DNA from: Subsaximicrobium wynnwilliamsii
GTDB lineage: Bacteria > Bacteroidota > Bacteroidia > Flavobacteriales > Flavobacteriaceae
Length of the DNA: 64,000 bases
NCBI RefSeq assembly: GCF_007997225.1
Contig: NZ_VORM01000001.1
Span: 290,224-354,223 of the forward strand
Direction of reading: 5' to 3'
Of the stretch, positions 1 to 8,576 are shown in pieces. Every line of letters begins with the position of its first letter. The stretch's first letter is position 1. The notes beneath the pieces are model-generated. The model worked only from the letters and a program-made list of their open reading frames with translations, did not search any database and was not told the origin of the DNA. A program made the position numbers and the translations under genes.

Positions 1-1718
1 AAGGCGAACAGGCCTTTATCACATCGCGTACCATGAAAACGCATTTTTACGTATGTACGGCCATGCAAACCCAAGTAAGCATGAACGGGTCTAAAATCGC
101 TTCAGAAAAAACGGTAAACGCGACCAATGATAAAATTGAGTTTACCTATAAAAATGAAGTGTCTAAAGGCGACTCCATTACCATGACCAAGTTTGGTGGC
201 TATACTGTAGACCGCAATCATGATAAAAACGACTTGGTTTCCGTAGCTAAAAACACCTTGCAAAAAGCCTGCGATTTAGGTTTTGAAGCCTTATTGCAAC
301 AACAAAAACAGGCCTGGGCGAAAATTTGGGACATGTCCGATATTTCCATTGAAGGTGATGTGGCGGCGCAACAGGGCATCCGTTTTAATATTTTTCATCT
401 CAACCAAACCTACTCTGGTAAAGATGCCCGATTGAATATTGGCCCCAAGGGCTTTACAGGTGAAAAATATGGCGGCAGTACGTATTGGGATACTGAAGCG
501 TATTGCATCCCTTTTTATATGGCGACCAAAGATCATGAAGTGGCTAGAAACCTATTGACGTATCGCTATAACCATTTGGAAAAAGCCATTGAAAATGCTG
601 AAAAATTAGGCTTTTCAAATGGGGCAGCGCTCTACCCAATGGTAACCATGAACGGCGAGGAAAGCCATAATGAATGGGAGATTACCTTTGAGGAAATACA
701 CCGTAATGGCGCCATCGCTTTTGCCATTTTCAATTATTTTAGATACACGGGAGATTTTAGCTATATTCCAGAGAAAGGTTTAGAGGTGTTGATCGCAATC
801 GCAAGATTCTGGCAACAACGCGCCACGTGTTCTTCACAAAAGAATCAATATATGATCCTTGGTGTCACTGGGCCAAATGAATATGAAAATAACGTCAATA
901 ATAATTTTTACACCAACTACATCGCCAAATGGTGCATCAATTACACCTTGGAAATGATCACCAAGGTCAAGGAAGGTTTTTCTGAAGACTTTGCGCGTAT
1001 CAAAGGCAAAACGAAAATAACAGATAACGAATTGGATCTTTGGAAAAAAGTGGCAGATGACATGTATTTCCCTTTTTCCGAAGCACATAATATTTATTTA
1101 CAACAAGACGGATTCTTGGATAAGGAATTGATCACCGTTGCCGATTTGCCAAAATCACAGCGCCCCATCAACCAGAAGTGGTCTTGGGACCGCATCTTGC
1201 GCTCGCCTTACATCAAGCAGGCCGATACCTTACAAGGCTTCTACTTTTTTGAGGATCATTTTTCTACGGAAGAATTAGAGCGTCACTTCGACTTTTACGA
1301 GCCGTTCACAGTTCATGAAAGTTCTTTGTCGCCTTGCGTGCACAGCATACAAGCAGCGAAATTGAACCGTATGGAACAGGCTTACGAATTCTATTTACGA
1401 ACCTCAAGATTGGATTTAGACGATTACAATAAGGAAGTTGAAGAAGGTTTGCACATTACCTCCATGGCTGGTACTTGGATGAGTGTTGTAGAAGGTTTTG
1501 GCGGCATGCGCGTTAAAAATGACGTCTTGTCTTTTGAACCTAAAATCCCTAAGGGCTGGGATTCATACGCCTTTAAAATCAATTTTAGAAACCAAATTCT
1601 CAAGATCGATGTGGCTCAAAACGGCACTAGCTTTAAGTTGGAAGGTGACAGCGATTTAACAATTATGGTCAACGGTAAATTGGTGGAGATTAGCCCAAAT
1701 GAATTGGTGACCGTGTAA
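1..1718 (+). CDS. GH65 maltose phosphorylase-type enzyme (5' end missing)
   Basis: The reading frame (codons from base 3) is open to the left edge, so the N-terminus lies outside the window; the ATG at 33 is internal. About 570 C-terminal residues remain of a family that is usually 750-800 aa. The stretch HNEWEITFEEIHRNG (about bases 667-711) is the GH65 catalytic-acid region, and VHESSLSPCVHSI (from about 1311) is a second family signature. GH65 enzymes of this group phosphorolyse maltose or related alpha-glucobioses to glucose and beta-glucose-1-phosphate. No signal peptide can be judged. It is followed after 48 bp by a GH13 enzyme, as in Bacteroidota maltodextrin loci, which supports maltose as substrate. 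Kojibiose or trehalose phosphorylase cannot be excluded. Confidence 0.9.
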   Translation, partial: GEQAFITSRTMKTHFYVCTAMQTQVSMNGSKIASEKTVNATNDKIEFTYKNEVSKGDSITMTKFGGYTVDRNHDKNDLVSVAKNTLQKACDLGFEALLQQQKQAWAKIWDMSDISIEGDVAAQQGIRFNIFHLNQTYSGKDARLNIGPKGFTGEKYGGSTYWDTEAYCIPFYMATKDHEVARNLLTYRYNHLEKAIENAEKLGFSNGAALYPMVTMNGEESHNEWEITFEEIHRNGAIAFAIFNYFRYTGDFSYIPEKGLEVLIAIARFWQQRATCSSQKNQYMILGVTGPNEYENNVNNNFYTNYIAKWCINYTLEMITKVKEGFSEDFARIKGKTKITDNELDLWKKVADDMYFPFSEAHNIYLQQDGFLDKELITVADLPKSQRPINQKWSWDRILRSPYIKQADTLQGFYFFEDHFSTEELERHFDFYEPFTVHESSLSPCVHSIQAAKLNRMEQAYEFYLRTSRLDLDDYNKEVEEGLHITSMAGTWMSVVEGFGGMRVKNDVLSFEPKIPKGWDSYAFKINFRNQILKIDVAQNGTSFKLEGDSDLTIMVNGKLVEISPNELVTV

Positions 1719-1766
1719 ATCAATACGGCTGGCCGAAATCAAACGAACTGAATTTTAACTAATACC

Positions 1767-3731
1767 ATGAAAATGCCAATCCCGAAAACTCATTTTAGCA
1801 GTATGTTGCTTCTTTTGTTGTTGATTAGTTTCACTTGCAAGGCAAGCGAGCCGAATTTGCAATTGGAAAATGCTCAAACTAAGGATGCAATTTCCAATGG
1901 TGGAGATGTGGACCGTATTGAACCTCCCAACTGGTGGATCGATTTTGAAACCGATGCCTTGCAACTTCTGGTGCATCACCCAGATATTGGTGATTATTCG
2001 CCAAGCATTAGTTATGAAGGCGTTGAAATTGTCAAAGTGACTAAGGCCGGCCAAAGTCCCAATTATTTGTTTATAGATCTTATTATTTCTAAAAACACCT
2101 CCTCAGGTACTTTTCCCATCACATTCAAGAATGCCGATGGTCAAGTGCTCATTCAGGATTATGAGCTCAAGTCAAGACAAAAACCCGCTGGTGCTTATGT
2201 AGGTTTTAACAGCTCCGACGCCATCTATATGCTCACTCCAGATCGTTTTGCCAATGCCAACCCAGAAAATGATCGCATTGCAGGCATGAACGAGACCAAA
2301 GTAGATCGCGCTAATGGTTACGCGAGACATGGAGGCGATATTCAAGGCATTACCCAACATTTGGATTACATCTCAAATCTGGGCTTTACCGCTATTTGGC
2401 CATCGCCCTTACTTACCAACGATATGAAATCGGCCTCCTACCATGGCTATGCGATGACCGATTTTTACCAAGTTGATCCACGTTTTGGAACCTTGAGTGA
2501 GTATCGGCAGTTGGCAACGCAAGCCCAAAACAAGGGCATAAAGCTTATTATGGACCAAGTCGCGAACCATTGCGGATTATATCATTGGTGGATGCGTGAC
2601 CTTCCGTTCAAGGATTGGGTCAATCTTCAAGAAAATTTTGAAAAACATCGGGAGCACTGGGATAATGCCCATACCATTAATGCTTCCCACAGGCGTACAA
2701 CCAATCAAGACCTGTATGCCTCCCAATACGATAAAGATGGCAATTCTGAAGGTTGGTTTGTCTCGACCATGCCCGATCTAAATCAACGCAATCCTTTTAT
2801 GGCGACTTATCTCATTCAAAATAGCATTTGGTGGATTGAAACATTGGGCTTGGGTGGCATTCGTCAAGACACCTATCCTTATCCCGATAAACAGTTCATG
2901 AGTGATTGGGCTGCTGCCATCATGACTGAATATCCAAACTTTTCGATTGTTGGAGAAGAGTGGAGCCTCAATCCCTTGCTCATTGGCTATTGGCAACAAG
3001 GTGCTGAAAATGCAGATGGCTACCAATCCCATTTAAGATCCACCATGGATTTTGCCATGCAGCTTAACGTGGTAGAAGCCCTAAACGAAACGGAATCTTG
3101 GGACAAAGGCTTGGTTAAGATTTATGAAGGTCTGGCCAATGATTTCCACTACGCCAGTCCAAAAGACATCATGGTATTTGGAGACAACCACGATATGAGT
3201 CGCATTTTTACCCAGTTGGATGGCGATGTGGCTAACACGAAAATGGCAATTGCTACTTATGCGGTACTGCCTAGAATCTTCCAAATGTATTATGGGACTG
3301 AGATTTTAATGGATGACTTCGAGAATCCGGGGGATCACGGGCTCATTCGAACCGATTTTCCAGGTGGATGGGATGGAGATGCCAAAAATGCTTTTTCAGG
3401 AAAAAATATATCGGCGGAAGAAAAGGACATGCAGCGCTTTGTGAGTGAATTACTCAATTTCAGAAAAAACAGCAAGGCCATCCATGAAGGCGAAACCATG
3501 CACTTTGCGCCTTTTGATGGCGTCTATTTTTTGTTTAGAATACAGGGAGACGAAACGGTGGTTTTAATTCTGAATAAAAATGAAAAACCCATCAGCATCG
3601 ACTTAAACCGTTTTTCTGAAATGGGCTTGAACGGAAAAACCTTACGGAATATATTTTCTGAAGACCAAGTGATTTGGAAAAAGGAGATGACTATTGAAAA
3701 AAAGGGAGTACAAGTATTGACAACAAATTGA
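1767..3731 (+). CDS. Secreted GH13 alpha-amylase / neopullulanase-like enzyme (SusA type)
   Basis: This 654-aa protein has an N-terminal hydrophobic leader ending near a Cys (LISFTCKASEP), so it is exported and possibly lipid-anchored, although the lipobox is poor. An N-terminal beta-sandwich like the cyclomaltodextrinase N-domain (about residues 35-135) precedes a GH13 barrel that starts at AIYMLTPDRFANA. All four GH13 motifs are visible: DQVANH, GGIRQD with nucleophile Asp about 368, IVGEEW with acid/base Glu about 397, and GDNHD. It is expected to cut alpha-1,4 bonds in maltodextrin, pullulan or cyclodextrin in the periplasm or at the outer membrane. The gene follows the GH65 gene by 48 bp and is probably co-transcribed with it. 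The closest described role is SusA, but substrate preference cannot be read from sequence. Confidence 0.9.
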   Translation: MKMPIPKTHFSSMLLLLLLISFTCKASEPNLQLENAQTKDAISNGGDVDRIEPPNWWIDFETDALQLLVHHPDIGDYSPSISYEGVEIVKVTKAGQSPNYLFIDLIISKNTSSGTFPITFKNADGQVLIQDYELKSRQKPAGAYVGFNSSDAIYMLTPDRFANANPENDRIAGMNETKVDRANGYARHGGDIQGITQHLDYISNLGFTAIWPSPLLTNDMKSASYHGYAMTDFYQVDPRFGTLSEYRQLATQAQNKGIKLIMDQVANHCGLYHWWMRDLPFKDWVNLQENFEKHREHWDNAHTINASHRRTTNQDLYASQYDKDGNSEGWFVSTMPDLNQRNPFMATYLIQNSIWWIETLGLGGIRQDTYPYPDKQFMSDWAAAIMTEYPNFSIVGEEWSLNPLLIGYWQQGAENADGYQSHLRSTMDFAMQLNVVEALNETESWDKGLVKIYEGLANDFHYASPKDIMVFGDNHDMSRIFTQLDGDVANTKMAIATYAVLPRIFQMYYGTEILMDDFENPGDHGLIRTDFPGGWDGDAKNAFSGKNISAEEKDMQRFVSELLNFRKNSKAIHEGETMHFAPFDGVYFLFRIQGDETVVLILNKNEKPISIDLNRFSEMGLNGKTLRNIFSEDQVIWKKEMTIEKKGVQVLTTN

Positions 3732-3735
3732 AAAC

Positions 3736-3932
3736 CACTTGCATGGTTTCAAAGAATCGTGTAGGGCTGAATTTTGAAACGTTCCAGACCTAACAGGTTT
3801 TTAAAACCTGTTAGGTCTTTATAAGCAAGGCCAGCGACCTGCAAGGTTCTAGCTAGCATCGACCTGCAAGGTTTTAAAGAACCTTGTAGGTCTATAAAGG
3901 AATATTATGTACATCAAAACCTGATAGGTTTA
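3736..3932. repeat. Cluster of REP-like palindromes (AGACCT..AGG family)
   Basis: The 232-bp gap between two glycosidase genes is almost filled by related palindromes. A perfect one spans 3786-3818 (arms AGACCTAACAGGTTTT and its complement, 1-nt loop). An imperfect one spans 3861-3893 (GACCTGCAAGGTT against AACCTTGTAGGTC). A decayed copy of the second type lies at 3736-3768, a left half-site at 3836-3850, and a half-site of a third type (AAACCTGATAGG) near 3916-3927. Three subtypes share the frame AGACCT-NN-(C/A)AGGTTTT. As RNA the perfect copy would form a strong hairpin and could end or attenuate transcription. Confidence 0.85.
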
Positions 3933-3963
3933 TCACAAAATTCCATCGCACTTATCAAATCGT

Positions 3964-6357
3964 ATGAAAAAAAGAATACTCTTAATATTATTTTTCGCCT
4001 CAATAAGCTTCGGTTTTGCCCAAAACCCGAACCGAACTTTCCTGAGCATGAGCCAAACCCAAAATGGGGCCGAGCTAAAGGTCAGTGACGGACTCTATAA
4101 AATCAATTTTTATACTTCGGAAATCGTTGAAACCAGCTTTATCCCAAAAGGAGAGAACGCAAATCCGGAGTCTCATGCGGTGGTTGCCAAACCGAATGCT
4201 GTTGCTGTTCAATTTAAAGAATCCAACGGGAACATTCAGCTAAAAACCGAAGGCTTGGAAGTTGTGATTCAAAAGCGTCCGTTTCAGATTTCATACCATT
4301 ATAAGGAGCAGCCTCTTATTTCAGAAAAATTCGGCTACATTAAAAATGACAGTTTAGAGACCATTCAATTCAATCTCAATAAAGAGGAAGTTTTGTATGG
4401 TGGCGGTGCCAGAGCTTTGGGCATGAACCGGCGTGGCAATCGCCTGCAATTGTACAATCGGGCGCATTATGGTTATGAGACGCGTTCTGAGCTCATGAAT
4501 TTTACCTTACCAATCGTGATGTCTTCTGAAAAATACATGGTTCATTTTGACAATGCGCCCATCGGTTTTTTGGATTTGGACAGTAAAAAAGACAACACAT
4601 TAACTTACGAAACCATTTCTGGGCGCAAGACCTATCAAGTCATTGCAGGCGATTCTTGGTATGATATTGTGGACAGCTACACCCATTTAACCGGAAAGCA
4701 ACCCATGCTACCTCGTTGGGCTTTGGGCAATTTCTCTAGCCGATTTGGTTACCACTCACAAAACGAAGTTCTGGAAACCATTGCTAAGTTTCGCGAGGAA
4801 GAAATCCCAGTAGATGCCATTATTCTCGATTTATATTGGTTTGGAAAAGACCTCAAAGGCACGATGGGCAATTTGGAATTTGACCGTGATTCTTTCCCAA
4901 ACCCCAAGCAGATGATTGCCGATTTAAAAAAGGAAAACGTCGAGACCATTCTCATTACCGAGCCTTTTGTGTTGACCACTTCCAAACGTTGGGACGAGGC
5001 AGTAACTAAAAATATTCTGGCAAAAGATTCCCTCGGAAAGCCATTTACCTACGATTTTTACTTCGGAAACACGGGCCTTATCGATATTTACAGCAAGGCA
5101 GGCAACCAATGGTTCAAAGAAATTTACAAAGACCTCTCAAAAATGGGCGTCAACGGATTCTGGGGCGATTTGGGCGAACCCGAAGTACATCCTTCCGATT
5201 TGATTCATGCCACCGGAACTGCCGATGAAGTTCATAATATCTACGGTCACGACTGGGCAAAATTAGTCTATGAAGCCAGTTTGGAGGCCAATCCCAACAA
5301 ACGACCGTTTATCTTGATGCGCGCTGGTTATTCAGGTTCCCAACGTTATGGCCTGGTGCCTTGGAGTGGCGATGTGAGTAGAAGTTGGGGCGGACTCCAA
5401 TCGCAGCCCGAAATTGCGCTGCAAATGGGCATGCAAGGTTTGGCTTACATGCACAGCGATTTGGGCGGCTTCGCTGGTGCCAATCTCGATGACGAATTGT
5501 ACGCGCGATGGTTGCAATATGGCGTGTTCCAGCCAATTTTTAGACCGCATGCACAAGAAGATGTGGCGAGTGAGCCTGTCTTCCGCAGTGAAAAAGCCAA
5601 AGCACTGGCAAAACAGGCCATTGAATTGCGTTATCAATTTTTGGCTTACAACTACAATTTAATGTATGAAAACCATCAAACTGGCGCGCCATTGATGCGA
5701 CCCTTGTTTTTTGAAGAACCAGATAATGAAATGTTGTTCGACTATTCAGCAGCTTACCTTTGGGGTCAGGATATTTTAGTCGCTCCTATTTTAAAGGCAG
5801 GAGTTGAAGAGCAAGAAGTGTATTTTCCGAAGACCGCGAATTGGTTCGATTTTTATACCGATGAACACTTTGAAGGTGGAACCACCCAAACGATTCAGGT
5901 CAAGGAGAATTCGATTCCAACCTTTGTTCGTGGTGGTAGTTTTATGCCGATGGCGAAAATCGTGCAATCCACAAAATTACATACTGCTGGAACCTTTGAA
6001 TTGCATTATTATTTTGACGCTTCGGTCTCAAATAGCGAACGTGAATTTTATAATGATGCTGGCGATGGGATTGACCTTATTGAAAAGGGCGATTATGAAC
6101 TTGTGGAATACGAAGCCAATTACAACCGCAACAAGCTAAAATTTGAGTTTGAACTTGAAGCAGGCAGTCATCAGCATTTGTCGGGCAAATCATTCGAACT
6201 TGTTGTGCATAATATCCAAAACGCCCCAAGACGAATCAAAATCAATCATAAAAAAATACCGGTGAATTGGGATGCTGAAACAAAAACCCTAAAAATTCCT
6301 ATTATTTGGGCTAACACTTCCGAAGACATAGACCTTAAAATCAAACTTAAAAACTAA
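3964..6357 (+). CDS. Secreted GH31 alpha-glucosidase
   Basis: This 797-aa protein starts with a clear signal peptide (MKKRILLILFFASISFGFAQ, cleavage before Asn). An N-terminal GH31 beta-sandwich (to about residue 240) leads into the barrel at MLPRWALGNFSSRFGY. The nucleophile region GFWGDLGEPEVHP places the catalytic Asp at about 402, and WSGDVSRSW gives the acid/base Asp at about 470. C-terminal beta domains follow, with APLMRPLFFEEPD typical of GH31. It probably releases glucose from the non-reducing ends of maltodextrins in the periplasm, feeding the phosphorylase and transporters. The next gene begins 6 bp later, so the two are co-transcribed. The repeat cluster upstream separates it from the GH13 gene. 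Alpha-xylosidase or transglycosylase activity is possible. Confidence 0.92.
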   Translation: MKKRILLILFFASISFGFAQNPNRTFLSMSQTQNGAELKVSDGLYKINFYTSEIVETSFIPKGENANPESHAVVAKPNAVAVQFKESNGNIQLKTEGLEVVIQKRPFQISYHYKEQPLISEKFGYIKNDSLETIQFNLNKEEVLYGGGARALGMNRRGNRLQLYNRAHYGYETRSELMNFTLPIVMSSEKYMVHFDNAPIGFLDLDSKKDNTLTYETISGRKTYQVIAGDSWYDIVDSYTHLTGKQPMLPRWALGNFSSRFGYHSQNEVLETIAKFREEEIPVDAIILDLYWFGKDLKGTMGNLEFDRDSFPNPKQMIADLKKENVETILITEPFVLTTSKRWDEAVTKNILAKDSLGKPFTYDFYFGNTGLIDIYSKAGNQWFKEIYKDLSKMGVNGFWGDLGEPEVHPSDLIHATGTADEVHNIYGHDWAKLVYEASLEANPNKRPFILMRAGYSGSQRYGLVPWSGDVSRSWGGLQSQPEIALQMGMQGLAYMHSDLGGFAGANLDDELYARWLQYGVFQPIFRPHAQEDVASEPVFRSEKAKALAKQAIELRYQFLAYNYNLMYENHQTGAPLMRPLFFEEPDNEMLFDYSAAYLWGQDILVAPILKAGVEEQEVYFPKTANWFDFYTDEHFEGGTTQTIQVKENSIPTFVRGGSFMPMAKIVQSTKLHTAGTFELHYYFDASVSNSEREFYNDAGDGIDLIEKGDYELVEYEANYNRNKLKFEFELEAGSHQHLSGKSFELVVHNIQNAPRRIKINHKKIPVNWDAETKTLKIPIIWANTSEDIDLKIKLKN

Positions 6358-6363
6358 TCTGAA

Positions 6364-8250
6364 ATGAAACACACTACAGTCCTAATTGCCATTGTAATGA
6401 GCAGTTTATTTGGATGTAAAACTGAAAAAACCCTGCAAGAACCCAACGAAGCGAAGATGGAAACGAAGATGGAAACAAATAGAAAAGAGGTGGTTTATCA
6501 AGTCTTTACCAGACTGTTTGGCAATACCAATACCACCAACAAACCTTGGGGCACGCTTGAAGAAAATGGCGTTGGCAAGTTCAACGATTTTACCGATAAA
6601 GCCCTTAACGAAATCAAGGATTTGGGCGTCACTTACATTTGGTACACTGGCGTGCCACACCACGATGTGATTACCGATTACACCGAATATGGCATTTCCA
6701 ATGACGACCCAGACATCGTTAAAGGTCGTGCCGGATCGCCTTATGCGGTCAAGGATTATTACAACGTGAATCCCGATTTGGCGGAAAATGTGGAAAACCG
6801 TTTGGCAGAATTTGAAGCCCTTATTGAGCGCTCTCACAAAGCAGGCCTAAAGGTCATCATCGATATCGTACCCAATCACGTGGCCAGAAATTACCAGAGT
6901 TTGACCAACCCAGAAGGCGTAACCAATTTTGGTGCCGAAGACGATACCACGGTAGTTTACGATGTGAATAATAATTTTTATTACAATCCGGGCGAGGCAT
7001 TTAAAGTGCCTAATTGGAAAAATGGATACCAACCTCTAGGTGGCGAAAAGCAGCCATTGGCCGACGGCAAATTTGAAGAAAATCCCGCAAAATGGACCGG
7101 CAATGGTTCACGAGCGTCCCAACCCGATATGAACGATTGGTATGAGACTATAAAGGTCAATTATGGCGTTTCGCCAGACGGGGACAAGGATTTTGACGAG
7201 TTGCCTCAAGCCTTTGAAAACAAAGATTACCAAGCCCATTATGCGTTTTGGAACGGCAAGACCGTGCCAAGTTCTTGGAAAAAATTTAAGGACATCGCAC
7301 TCTATTGGACGCAGAGAGGTGTGGATGGTTTCCGATTTGATATGGCCGAAATGGTGCCGGTTGAGTTTTGGAGTTATATGAATTCGGCAATAAAGACCGA
7401 AAACCCGGATGCTTTTTTATTGGCGGAGGTTTACAATCCGAGTATGTATCGCGAGTACATCAAAAAGGGAAAAATGGATTATCTCTATGATAAAGTCCAA
7501 TTGTATGACACGCTCAAACACGTGATGCAAGGTCGTGGCAAAACCGATTACATACCTCCAATCCAAGAGGATTTGAAAGATATTGAGCATCACATGTTGC
7601 ACTTTTTGGAGAACCACGATGAGCAACGTATCGCCAGCCCTGATTTTGCAGGTTCTGCTGAAAAAGGAAAACCAGCGATGGTGGTCTCTGCAACCATAAG
7701 CAGCTCGCCCACCATGATTTATTTTGGTCAGGAATTTGGCGAAGCCGCTAAGGAGGACCTTGGTTTTGGCGATCCCACCCGAACTTCCATTTTTGATTAT
7801 GGCAGTGTGCCTAGCGTGGTGCGTTGGGTAAACGACAACAAATTTGATGGTGGGAAATCTACGGAAGATGAAAAACAACTTCGTGACTTTTATAAGCGCC
7901 TGCTCAATTTTACCATCAACAGTTCGGCCTTGGTAGGGCAATATGAAGATATTCATAGCTTCAATAGACAAAATACGGAATGGTATAACGACCAAGTCTT
8001 ATCTTATGTGCGTTGGAGCGATGATGAAAAGCTGGTGGTCATTTCCAATTTCAATGCGGAAAACACTTATGGTTTTGAATTGCAAATCCCAAGTGCTATT
8101 ATCGAAAAATGGAATTTGGAAGCAGGCGAATACGAGATGAAAGACCAATTGTACAAGAGCTATAAAACCACTTTAAAAGTAGAGGCCGAAAAAGCTTATC
8201 TGCGAATTGACATAAAACCTTTGGAATCGTTTATTTTGAAACTTGAATGA
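6364..8250 (+). CDS. GH13 alpha-amylase family lipoprotein
   Basis: This 628-aa protein has a lipoprotein signal (MSSLFGC, Cys about 18) followed by a charged linker, so it is predicted to be membrane-anchored, probably at the outer membrane. The GH13 barrel starts at VVYQVFTRLFG. Catalytic motifs are complete: DIVPNH, DGFRFD (nucleophile Asp 326), LLAEVYN (acid/base Glu 355) and LENHDEQ (Asp 419). A long insertion around residues 180-260 (NPGEAFKVPNW, PAKWTGNGSRASQPD) lies between regions I and II, and a small C-terminal beta domain closes the protein. It starts 6 bp after the GH31 stop. Role: degradation of alpha-1,4/1,6 glucans at the cell surface or in the periplasm. The exact bond specificity is not visible. 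Confidence 0.9.
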   Translation: MKHTTVLIAIVMSSLFGCKTEKTLQEPNEAKMETKMETNRKEVVYQVFTRLFGNTNTTNKPWGTLEENGVGKFNDFTDKALNEIKDLGVTYIWYTGVPHHDVITDYTEYGISNDDPDIVKGRAGSPYAVKDYYNVNPDLAENVENRLAEFEALIERSHKAGLKVIIDIVPNHVARNYQSLTNPEGVTNFGAEDDTTVVYDVNNNFYYNPGEAFKVPNWKNGYQPLGGEKQPLADGKFEENPAKWTGNGSRASQPDMNDWYETIKVNYGVSPDGDKDFDELPQAFENKDYQAHYAFWNGKTVPSSWKKFKDIALYWTQRGVDGFRFDMAEMVPVEFWSYMNSAIKTENPDAFLLAEVYNPSMYREYIKKGKMDYLYDKVQLYDTLKHVMQGRGKTDYIPPIQEDLKDIEHHMLHFLENHDEQRIASPDFAGSAEKGKPAMVVSATISSSPTMIYFGQEFGEAAKEDLGFGDPTRTSIFDYGSVPSVVRWVNDNKFDGGKSTEDEKQLRDFYKRLLNFTINSSALVGQYEDIHSFNRQNTEWYNDQVLSYVRWSDDEKLVVISNFNAENTYGFELQIPSAIIEKWNLEAGEYEMKDQLYKSYKTTLKVEAEKAYLRIDIKPLESFILKLE

Positions 8251-8255
8251 TGTTT

Positions 8256-8551
8256 AGACCTAACAGGTTTTGACTGACCTGCAAGGTGTTATTTCTTTAC
8301 CCGATGGCAATCGGGTAAAGAAATCTCCTTGTAGGTCTGAATTAGACAATAGAAAGCAGAAAATCCTTGTAGGTCTTGACTTAATAAAAGGTAAAATTTG
8401 TTGAAACCGACAATATCAGACTTAACAGGTTTTCAAAACCTGTTAGGGCTATAGTCAACCGAATAAAGCGCATAAAACAATAATTAAATTTGAATGCAAA
8501 CTAAAAACCATATAATGCAGTCCTATCAAGTTTGCAAAACCTGATAGGTCT
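8256..8551. repeat. Second cluster of REP-like palindromes, one nested
   Basis: The 326-bp gap before the last GH13 gene carries the same repeat family as the gap at 3.7-3.9 kb. There is a half-site AGACCTAACAGGTTTT at about 8256-8271, a composite palindrome at 8276-8338, a right half-site CCTTGTAGGTCTT near 8365-8377, and a palindrome at 8418-8450 (AACAGGTTTT-C-AAAACCTGTT core). A third-subtype palindrome lies at 8519-8551 (AGTCCTATCAAG against CCTGATAGGTCT). The last ends only 25 bp before the chosen start codon, so it lies in the leader of that mRNA. Confidence 0.85.
8276..8338. repeat. Palindrome within a palindrome
   Basis: Outer arms GACCTGCAAGG (8276-8286) and CCTTGTAGGTC (8327-8337) match the usual repeat of this locus. 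Between them lies an unrelated perfect hairpin with 15-bp arms, ATTTCTTTACCCGAT (8291-8305) and its complement (8310-8324), and a 4-nt loop. The RNA could form one long interrupted stem. Confidence 0.85.
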
Positions 8552-8576
8552 GCATGAAACTGAAATCAAAATCCTC

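Noticed and set aside
3861..3893. A simple intrinsic terminator
   Set aside because: It is one of several related palindromes, lacks a proper T tract, and is better explained as a repeat family, though it may still affect transcription.
7417..7995. 192-codon frame on the - strand inside a GH13 gene
   Set aside because: It lies fully antisense to a gene with all catalytic motifs; its translation has no recognisable domain.
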